A DNA stretch of 64,000 bases. It comes from Atkinsonella hypoxylon (Eukaryota > Ascomycota > Sordariomycetes > Hypocreales > Clavicipitaceae). The stretch lies in NCBI GenBank assembly GCA_000729835.1, contig JFHB01000010.1, positions 186,001 to 250,000 on the forward strand, written 5' to 3'. A program made the translations under genes and the position numbers. The notes under the pieces were generated by a model. The model did not search any database, was not told the origin of the DNA, and saw nothing but the letters and a program-made list of their open reading frames with translations. Positions 54,701-64,000 of this stretch are shown here, one piece after another. Numbering within the stretch: position 1 is the first letter of the stretch; each line of letters opens with the position of its first letter.

Positions 54701-57700
54701 GCGTCGTGGGTTGCATCACATGTGCCGCCGTGGCATGATGGAATGATATAATGGTTCGGTGTGGGCAAGGCCTGTATAGGAGGGCTCAGCGCTTCTGCAA
54801 CTATGGATCTTTGGGGGTTTTCTTTTGCTGTACTATCTATCTATAATTTGGGACTGCGACTCCGATGGATTAGGATACATGCCTCACCGAGGTACATAGG
54901 TGCATTCGCGAATGGACATGGTTGGAAGGCATCTATGCCCTCCTTGGACCGCTAGAACGCATTTTTAAGTACGAGTTGGAAACACAATCCCATTGCGCTG
55001 TTTCAAGATTCTCCGGTCTGCGATATTTTGTGCCCTTTTGTTCTGTGGCATTAGGAATTCGTCGTGATGCAGTGCTGGGAAGCCATGGCGCTGCCTACCT
55101 AGATATGTGACTGAAGGGCGACTTGCTGTCAGGTCACTGCATCAATGTACCAACATTATGGGACAAAAAAAAAAATTTGACTCCATACATACTTACTTCT
55201 CTGCCTGACGATGCTGACTACACAGCCTGACTTAGAATTGTATCCAAGCTCAGGCTGTTGGAAAACAAGGAGCGGACCATGGTCATTATTACTCAAGTCG
55301 TCGTGCGACTAAGACAAAGCCCTTAACGGAGCGTATGACTTTTCAAGCTGTGTGAATGAATCTCGAGGGTTATTATTCAGTCTTGTCAACGGCAGAGTTT
55401 AGTACGAAGGGGAGAGGACATGCTGTAGAAAACCTTGCTGACGTGAGTATCTGCTTTATCAAATCGCGGATATCCATCTGACCTCGAAACAGAGTTGACG
55501 GGCCCTGCCATGCAAGGTGTATTGTCATCGAGACTTCATATTGCCAGCGGGTAGCCCAAGGCTCGGTACACGACGGATAAGTGAGAATGCGAGCCTCACT
55601 ACTTCGTAAGCATGGTCTTCGCGGATGCTTCATGGATGGTATACGAAGCTTGACGGCTCGAAAGCGGGCTGACTTGCGCTCTCTGCAGTAGTAACCTTAC
55701 TGCGTGCGGCATGTTCGACATGAACGCGAGGGATGTTGAGTCAAGCTGCGGAATACATGCGCACGTACGGAGCAAGGGGCGAGCTTTTGAGAAAGGCAAG
55801 CCAGGAGTGAGTGCTATTCTTGAATTCCATCATTGCCCGCAGCTGAAAAGCGGCAGGAGATGAGGAGTCAACAGCTCGACTCAGGTGTTAACCTGTCCTG
55901 GCGTAAAGCTGCTCCTCTTATAGTATACCTTGTTTCAGATTTATTAGTATCTTAGCACGCAGATACTGGCAATAAAAAGAGAAAAATAAACTCGTTGGGA
56001 TAAATGAGTGCGAGGTGTGCGCCACTGATTGGCTGCACAGACCCGGCCTACGTTGGTCCTTGGGCGCGCACAGCAACCACGATGCCCAATAAAGGCATCA
56101 ATGCGAAAGGGGGAACATCTTCGACTTTGAATTCCTACAGAGATAAGTAAAATCGATCAAGCACAGTTAGACCCTTCACAACCTCTTCGAGTGCAATATC
56201 CACCCTTTACCTTGTCTTCCTAGCACTGGTACATTTGAAGAAAAATAAGTTGATCGTGTAAAATTTAAATATGACAAGTTAGAGAAAAGTTTATAACCCC
56301 CTCTTAACGCTCAGGTCATCAATGGACTCGCTGGCGATTGAGTTTGTCACTCGTTACCGAGTTTCCGGCAAGAATTTGCCGCGGAGCTCGACCGGCCGGA
56401 CCAGGTGGCTGCCTGAAACATCGCGGATTTCGGATAAAAAAAAGATAGTGTGCGGCCGAATGGGTTGAGCAAATGCCTAGTCTGGCTATCTCAGAATATG
56501 CTTCGTGATATGAGGTTCTATAAGAGGCGATTTTCCGGCATTCGGCACGGCTACCGCTAACGAAGACATCCTTTGGCCACCAAAGAGCATTAAAAGGAAA
56601 CGAAACTAAAGGCAGCAACGACTAACACAAACAGATTGAATCCTACCAAGTCTTTCGACTTGATGATAGACAAACATTGAAAGTGGATGCTTTACATAAT
56701 CGTGAGCCTGATCGGCGATCCGGAACAGATCCTGCTCATGTAGTCTCATGGAGCTACATTCAACTTATTGCTACGTGCGTGATCGGCAGTCGCGTGAGAT
56801 GTAGCTCTGGAGTCAAGACTTGGGAAGAGGGACAACCACTCAGGCGGGAGAGCTGAAGGGGATAGATAGGACAAACATACATGTAGGAGTAGGGTTACGG
56901 TAAATAGCGCTGAGACGAGAAGTATTTGAGTGGATGGTGATTGGTGGATGACCGACTTAGAAATAACAATTGCACAACATTGTGGAATGGAGAAAGAGAC
57001 CTTCGAGCTTCGTGACCTTTGCTGACGACACGGTGCTGGCGAGACGACATGAGATGGACTTCAGGACGGTGAGAAGCGCTTCGGCCGGCCAGACGGGCCA
57101 AGCTTCTCGCCATCTGTAACGTGCCGTTGCTTCCTTTTGGGACTCCGATGTTCAGTGGCACGTCACTCAGATAGAAATGCCATGGGAATGGCGTGGAGGT
57201 TGACTAGATGATAGTTCTGCGCCATTCGGAAAACGGCACAAGACCGAGAGGGCTTAGAATGATTACTTTGGATATGATTGAGCAACTTGTTGGGTTGGCC
57301 ACGACGAATGGATGACAGCAAGAGGGAGTAGAGCAAACACCCTAAACTTGTTTCCATGTGTCCTCTTCTGCATGTAGTCCATAATCGACATATGAAAAAG
57401 CGGAAAATATTGCATCGTGGGTAAGCTCATGGCGATCTCCGCTGAAGCAGATGCGGGGATAGCTGCACGAGTGAACCTGAGTCAGTCATATATCAATGGC
57501 AATTAGTCTGGCCGAGGCATCTATCATGGACGGACCAGAATGGATGCTCGTGCTGCAACCCTGGGTACAAGATCCTTCTGTGGTACGTGTTGGGGCTCAG
57601 AGACGAATGAGACTGGAAGCGAACAGAAACAGAGACTATTACTGGGTATGATAGACACGTGAAGTAGCAGGCCTCTCGCGTCCAGATCCCGCCGATTGAA

Positions 57701-59358
57701 GCTCGTTGATTGACGCACGAAGTGGGAGCTCACGCGACTTGGCGGCCCTGACAACTTCTAACGCGAGGTTTCGGAAGAAGCAGGGTGCGTGGCGTTCGCG
57801 AGCCTTTCCATTGTGGTAAGACGACAAGCAAGTCCCGAATTGATTTGTCGGCCAATCAGAATTGGTGGGTCTAGAGAGTACTTACTTAACTTTACGTGCA
57901 AATCCTACCCATACCCAATATGACAGAAGTCTCAGCAATCTCCAGTTGTACAAAGAGGGTAGGTGCTACGGATACGGAATATGCTTCTCGTATCTTAAGG
58001 CTTGTGGCTGCTCTGAAGTATCTCACAGGTACTGAAGATGGTGCGGGCCCCGTGACCTGCTTAGCGCCTTACCGCAGTCAAAGGAAGAGATATCTGCAGC
58101 CACATTGGCCTGATGAATGACGCCGCGAGGAATTCGGGTCTCAGCCCAGTCGTTATGCAAATTTGCACGTCATGGCACAGAAGACCACGCACACTTCAAG
58201 TTGTGCGAGCAAATGCCAGAAAGCTGAAAAGAATCAAGGCGTGAACACGAGCTTTGTCACAATCAATGTGCTGCAAGACGAAGGCATTTTCCTAGACTGC
58301 CTGTCCCGAGAGGAAGGCGCGACTTAGTCGTTGTCGGCACCTATTGCCGAGCGGACAAAACCAAAACGCTGCCGAAGCAGGAGCACACAGTAGTTACTGG
58401 AGAGGGGACGGGCAGGTCATGGGTGTCATGGATAGTCATGGGTGCCTAGTAGGGAAATACTAGGAAGGCCAGCGAAACGCAACCGATGCCAACAATCACG
58501 CGAGGAACCCAATGAGGCGGCATCAGGGCATCAGGGCATCAGGGCATCATCAGAAGCAGCTCGCTTTTGGCTCCGGGTAGCCCAGATAGTAATAAGAGGC
58601 GGAAGTCAACTGTTTCCCTTGTCAAGTCGAAGGGCCAAGACCGACAACGATATTAAGCCGCATCTCACTGACTTGGGTCGCTTGCGTTGGCTAAAAGTGG
58701 GTCACCTGCCGACTATCCGCCTGCCAGTTTCCCAGATGTGCCGGTTTAGCCGATTCAGACGTTGTCTCAATCCCCTTTGGACCTATTTGTGCCCTCGGTT
58801 CTCGAAATGCTTTCGACTACTTTACCCCTGTATCTTCACTCTTGCAGCTTCGACTTTTGTGAGCCGTGTCTTGCGCAGGAGCCTCACCACCACCGACGAG
58901 TTTTCCACCTTCTGTCGTCATAGTACCCGCTGCTGCAGCTTCGCCAAGCCTGTCGCTCAAGCGGCTCCAGGTTCCCTCGCTCGCCCTACCGCTTGAAGCG
59001 TCAGTGCGTTTAACAAAAGCCACGGCGACATTGCCCGTCTCGAAATCCCAGGTCGCCGCCGAACCAACTCTGCTTTCATTGCCATCAGCGGCATCAGCGC
59101 GACCGCTTGCCGCGCGACTGAGCCGTCGAACAGCACTAGCACTGTTCACAACGTCGGCCGCATCGGTTTCCCCAAATTCTGCAAGATCCTGCGGCTTCAA
59201 GACGGAGATACCCGTGCATTGGAGCCGCCTTATCCACGCTTCGCGTCTTGGCAATACTGCGCAATACTGAAGAACACGGGCTTCAGAGTCGCATCAGCCG
59301 GTATCGAACCAGAGAAGGGCGCGAGAGCACAAAAAATTCCCATTCCGCGACCACGAGC
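54701..59358. other. 4.7 kb stretch without a recognised gene
   Basis: Only short frames of at most about 185 residues, none with a recognised family and the longest lacking ATG starts. It contains an A run (about 55164), a short 8 bp repeat (58520-58549) and a mid-region around 56100-56300 that is AT-rich. It could hold long non-coding RNAs, the promoter of the gene at 59359 or decayed sequence. Confidence 0.45.
58520..58549 (+). repeat. Tandem 8 bp repeat
   Basis: Between three and four copies of gcatcagg. Confidence 0.9.
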
Positions 59359-60722
59359 ATGGTATCTCCTTCACCGGCGGTCGAGGAAAAGCTTTCGGTA
59401 ACAACAGCCATCATCGGCTTGTTAGCCGTTGGAGGCAAGATAATTGACACTTTGTGGGATCTCAACACGCCACAAAAAAAGAACAATACGACTCTCATTC
59501 AAGCCCTTCAACAGATCAAGCAATGTCGGTCAACAGTCCATGTCTTATTCAAGACCTTCGCGCTGCTTGAAGCAGCACAGCTTCCCTACCCCGAGCGCGG
59601 AACATGGATTGAGGCAGACCACCTTATTGCAACCCTGACAGACACAGTTCTGGCTGTGTCTGAATTGCAAGCCATCTGTGACACGTTTAGCCAAAGGAAG
59701 GAGGGCCTGGCCACACCATCACCCGAGGAAACGTGCCTAGATTCCGAACCCACAGCACCTTATAAGGAGGCTGTAGAGAGACTCTGCTCACGTATTCGAT
59801 GGCACAATCTGTCCATGACAATGATGATGACGATTTTGAAATGGTACGTTTTGAAGAAATACTTGCTCGTGAGTTTGCATAAGGGTTTTGATCACTTTCT
59901 TGGCAATCTGCGATGCCCCTGCCTAGTGCAGATGCCAAGGAAGCTATACGGAGCAGATAACGGGGCAAAGCCAGGGAGTATATGGAGCCACCAACGATTA
60001 AGTGTCTGGTTTTGCTAACACTGCTCTCCAGCCCTGGAGAATCGGATGCCCGAAATAGCAGAGTGGGCCTAGAGCGACGTATGACAAGGCTACTGTCGGC
60101 TAACGCCAACTTGACGGGTCGGATGCGGCGACTTGACGATGTCTTCGATTACGAACTCCTTGGTCGCGAAACACTACCATATTACATCCCACCTGCCCGA
60201 CCCCCGTATTTTTGGTTGCTGCCGCGCCTCATGCCATATCCCGGCACAGCTGCGGCAGCTCGAATTTCAGCCGCTGCTCCTCAAGGCAGCTTGAGCACAG
60301 TGGACACCGACGCTGCGCACAACACTGACGGAGGTGCGCGAAGACTATCACCTCTATCAGGGTACACGCTTGCAGATATTCCTGTTCTATCCATCATTCC
60401 TCTCCCAGTCACCACAAACGAATTGGTAGACGGCAATTTGTTCTACTCGTTTGCCTATGCCCGACGTGTAGGCCAAGATCTGACTGAGCTGATGCAAAGC
60501 CAAGCTGGGCAGGGAACCAGTCGTAGCCTTGGCGTAATTCTCGGCCGCACGATCATCAGCGATGTTAATGGCACAAGTTCAAGCAGCACAGGTGGTAGTA
60601 GCAATGACAGTGGTCCTGTCATGATAAAGACTGAGTCGGCCCCCGAGCTTGAAGAAACGCCTACAAAAGCGAAGAAATGGAGAGTTCGCAGCTTAAAGGT
60701 GAAGAGGCGGTGGCGAGCATAG
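59359..60722 (+). CDS. Fungal STAND-type N-terminal domain protein (PF17111-like), standalone
   Basis: Two exons, 59359-59843 and 60032-60722; 188 bp intron; 391 aa. The start EEKLSVTTAIIGLLAVGGKI is the usual first helix of the fungal N-terminal domain found on NACHT/ankyrin proteins and the azaphilone cluster protein L. The join gives RIRWHNLSMTMMMTILKCPGESDARNSRVGLERRMTRLL, continuous with that family. The C-terminal ~200 residues (Pro/Ala-rich, then Ser/Gly-rich, ending RSLKVKRRWRA) show no NACHT or repeat domain. A role as a regulator or a non-self-recognition decoy is speculation. The start is the first in-frame ATG; upstream frame codons to 59248 lack ATG. Confidence 0.75.
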
Positions 60723-61528
60723 CAAATCTTTGTAAAATGCATTTATTCTGTCGTTTTTCAATGTTTTAAGTCGGCACTTACTCGGTCATCTGCCGTTCTG
60801 GTGTCACACGCGAGCAATCGACGGACAATATGCACGAATCAACTAGTTACTTCACATGAACTCTTTTCTTCGCTAGGACAGGAAAAACTGACACAGGGCG
60901 TTTTGGAGAAGGCAGTTTGCCTACATAATACAATTTGACTGTTACATTTCTACTTGCGTTCCCCCCTCTCACTGTTCGTTATCCAGGAATACCCGTCAAT
61001 GTCACGAGCTGAGCCGTCGTACTGCTTCATATCTGCACTTGCTAAGTGTGGCAGACGCCTTCGCACAACAGACGAGGGACTGTCGCCTCATGTTAGCAGC
61101 TTCCCGGTAGTACGAGTCCCGCATTCTCTGCACCTATGGAATCACATCACCCGTGGCTTTTCAGGCTTGAGGCTGTCTTCTTTCAGTCTGCTTACATTTC
61201 TTTTCCCCCGGGCCGACCTTACCCATTACATGCAGACGTATTACGGCGGGTCGAGACAAGATATCAATATACGGAAGACAAGTTGTGACCATACATAACG
61301 ATTAGGATGTTCTTGGAAACTCAAGCGAAAAGTATTCTTTTCATTACACGGTCATATATATATCTGAAGTATTACATTACACTCTACCACGATACCTTCA
61401 ACACGGTAGATTTTCATCCGCCGACTCCGTCAGGAACAGGTTCGGGACAGACTAACTGCGCTTCTGTCCTCTGCAACTTGACATTCGGAGTCCTCCACTC
61501 ATTTCGCTTCCAGTCACATGCTACTGAT
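60723..61528. other. Convergent intergenic region
   Basis: 806 bp between two stop codons, with only short unrecognised frames. Confidence 0.5.
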
Positions 61529-62683
61529 CTAAATCAGGAAAGCAGCCAGACCAGCGACGATGGCAGCGAAACTGTATGCATTGGTGGCGCCTGCGGCGGT
61601 AGGAGCAGCAGTAGTTCCCGTAGGCATGCCGTTGGCGCCAGTGGGAATGGAGGAGCCTGTAGGCATGGCGGTGCCACCAGCAGTCATGGTGGCATTTTGA
61701 GGCTTGGTGGCAGCAGCGTACTTGTCGCACTGGGCATTCTGGGCTTTGGGACAGGTGGTCTGGTCGATGCACATAGCTTGGAGTTGCGGCCCCTGGGACT
61801 TGATGACGGTGGTAGGAGGGCTGCATGCCTGGTTGAAGAGCATGTTGAGGGCGTTGGCCACAGTCATGATGTCGTCCTTGGCGACGCCGAATGAGGCGGC
61901 TGCGAGGCCTACCTGGCCGATGAAGTAGTCCATTTCAGGCTTTCCCAAATCCATGAACTTGTGGACCTACATGGAAGTATCTGTTAGACTGAGAAACGCT
62001 GTGGGAGCATGGATGGAGTCCATTCTTCTTTCTGCGTTGCAGAACTGCATACCTCGTACATGGAGGCATGGCCACCGTAGGCATCGAAGCCTGGCATGCC
62101 CTGCAGGGAGCACCCGAGCAGGGAGCCAAAGAACTGGTACAAGTGGGTAAGAAGGAAGCTGGAACCCCTTTTGTTAATCATTGCAGTACTCGAAGTGGGA
62201 TGATGGAACTCACTATTGCTTAGATTTGTTGTCATTGGCAGGCTTGTTGTTCTTAAGGGGCTCAGCACCACCGCCATCGAGGAAGTTGACAGAGGATCCA
62301 GACGTTCCGCCAGTGTTTGTGGAGGCCAGAGCACCGGTAAAGTAGGGTGCCAGGTTGACCTGCTTGCCGTCGACTACCCCGGGTGCCAGGATACCGGGAA
62401 CCTTGACGCCGACATTTGGCGTGGTGTCTTGATTACGCAGGTTAGTCGAGCTTTCGGCAATGACAGCGCTTGCTCCAAGATAGAGCCGGGACTATAGGGG
62501 AGACATACAGTTGCCGATGACGACGGTGTTGACAAGCAATGTCAACACGGTAGCCTGGTTCTCGGCGGTGTTGTTCTTCAACAGAGCCTTGACATAGTAG
62601 TCGCAGATGGACTCATTCGCGGGACGCTGAGCATTGACGGCCGTGCTGGCGGCGGCGGCCAAGACGATGTTGCTGAAACGCAT
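61529..62683 (-). CDS. Secreted, probably GPI-anchored fungal protein of unknown function
   Basis: Four exons, 62683-62509, 62427-62214, 62158-62053 and 61966-61529; introns of 81, 55 and 86 bp; 310 aa. Signal peptide about 1-18 (NIVLAAAASTAVNA). The conserved-looking core is helical: ICDYYVKALLKNNTAENQATVLT, then PNVGVKVPGILAP, VNFLDGGGAEPL, YFLLTHLYQFFGSLLGCS, and HASMYEVHKFMDLGKPEMDYF. A Met/Thr/Ala-rich stalk and a hydrophobic end (SFAAIVAGLAAFLI) fit a GPI signal. I recall similar secreted fungal hypotheticals but no named domain. The splice phases all close exactly and each junction rebuilds a smooth core, so the model is firm even though the function is not. Confidence 0.85.
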
Positions 62684-64000
62684 TGTGAAGTAATTCGAAA
62701 CGAGAGGCTGGAAAGGAGTAATGCTAGGTTGAAGGCAAGACGGATCTTAAGAAGGGAGATCGTGATTGAAGGTCTGGGGTATAACCGTTCCTCCTCGGTG
62801 TGCAGTAAGTCTGATTTGATTGTAAGAGACGAAAGAACAGGAGTTCAGAGAGGTTGGTAGAGGAGCAAGAGTTTACAACTTATTCAAGAGAACTGGGCCG
62901 CCCTATTGTCCCCTATTGCTTTGTCTTAGTCGGTAATGAGCTACGGATAGACGAAGCTCCGAGTCTAAGCTTGGGGGGGGGGGGGCGATGGAATTTTGGC
63001 CCGGGGAATGAGCGAGAGGTCTTGTGGAAATAGTAAATAGTATGACACAGAGCTAGTTTGCCTCGATATTTGCCTCGGGAATGCCAGCAAGGGTACTTGT
63101 CGCATGTCTTGAAGACATGCTTCCACGTACTGTGAATATGGCACGAACCTGGTATGTGGTACATGCACGAACCAGCTGTTGAGGCTATCCAAACACTAGG
63201 TCCGGAAATGGCGCAAGGCAATTCCACCATACTCGTCCCATCAAAACCACGTATCTTTACATCCTGTGCAAGCGCACAGAATGTTAAAAAAACAAAAAAA
63301 AAAAAAAAGGCTAATTGGCAACGATGACAACAGAGCAAGCCCAGTCCATGGCGCCGGGGACTTGGCGGCGCTCCGTGGCGGCAGCCTCGCTGGCCCGATG
63401 CGGAAACGAGCCACGCCGAACAGAGAGGCAGTCGTAATATCCAAACGATGATTCGAAGAAAACGAATGCACACAGTGGCGGATTGTGACCGGGATTGTGA
63501 CCGGGATTGCAAAGACCGACCGGTTGAACGGGTTCTATGCGGGTGTCTTGGATTTGAGATGATGTCTACGACGGCACCGCGCGACGCAAAGCTGCCTCCT
63601 TGCTCAGCAAGGCGATCAGAAGAGCTCTACTCGGTCCTCGACTGAGCCTGTCTGAAATTGGATGCCGTGTGGTGTGCGATTTCACCGCGGCACTTTCCAC
63701 GGTGCTTGTGCTTTCTGTCAAAGTCAGTTTGCGAGGCCGGGCATCGTCGGGCACGCAGCGATCAGCGAGGCCTGGGAAGGTCCGTTGGATCATGGACAAT
63801 AGGAACATGGTGATCGCCCAAAGTCAAACCCTTGCAACTGGAGGGCACCAAATTGATTCAAGACAAGACTTGCGTCAATGACATGGGGTATGGGTGCTGG
63901 CGCGCTTGGCCGGATCACAACAGGGCGCGCCGTTCTGACTGACGCTCTGCTCTGTCCACTCATGGCTTGGATATATTTACGGCAAGGCGCGGTGGCACGT
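62684..64000. other. Right-edge region without a recognised gene
   Basis: 1.3 kb. It includes a 13-G run (62973-62985), an A-rich run (63287-63308) and a doubled gattgtgaccgg (63481-63504). Open frames here are short and unrecognised. Confidence 0.5.

Noticed and set aside
58442..59270. Overlapping plus frames before the STAND-like gene (including a 134-residue Ala/Ser-rich one)
   Set aside because: Composition follows the base bias, starts are non-ATG or uncertain, and no in-frame splice to the downstream gene was convincing; they are probably 5' region.

Overview
The window looks like nuclear DNA of a filamentous ascomycete (Pezizomycotina, probably Sordariomycetes). The genes carry short GT-AG introns, mostly 47-110 bp. 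They include many single-copy ascomycete housekeeping proteins and several secreted, GPI-anchored fungal-type proteins. The species cannot be named from the sequence. All exon boundaries were placed by hand from splice consensus, reading frame and family resemblance.

Left third (0-30 kb) is a dense housekeeping region. In order: a partial gene cut by the left edge; MIC10 (mitochondrial cristae) divergent from URB2 (60S ribosome assembly, with an apparent start-codon-only first exon); TSC10 (sphingolipid reductase) divergent from NRDE2 (nuclear RNA factor); PLC1 (phosphoinositide phospholipase C); a DDR48-like Gly/Ser/Asn/Tyr-repeat stress protein with a stress-element-rich promoter; a 2.5 kb gap; PEX8 ending in a peroxisomal targeting signal; a TMEM170-like membrane protein; STE14 (prenylcysteine methyltransferase); DGAT1 (triacylglycerol synthesis); a LacA/Maa-type acetyltransferase; and PFS2 (mRNA 3'-end processing).

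The middle (30-45 kb) is more mixed. It holds a decayed sulfite-oxidase-like gene with several frame breaks and loss of the molybdenum-ligand cysteine, an intact secretory lipase, an AT-rich relic, a Sulfotransfer_4-type protein, the mitochondrial nuclease NUC1, a small GPI-type protein with two C-x8-C Trp/His motifs, PUS1 (tRNA pseudouridine synthase) and MED22 (Mediator).

The right part (45-64 kb) has a bestrophin-like channel, an MFS transporter, a three-domain CFEM GPI protein, a BTB protein, a 4.7 kb gene-empty stretch, a standalone fungal STAND N-terminal-domain protein and a four-exon secreted GPI-type protein of unknown function. I see no operon-like functional cluster, no intact mobile element, no CRISPR array and no convincing tRNA or rRNA gene. 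I did not find a new multi-gene system. The most unusual items are the triple-CFEM protein with one altered ligand position, the paired WHC-motif protein, the decayed molybdoenzyme gene and a short motif (TACGGAGTA) over-represented between genes.
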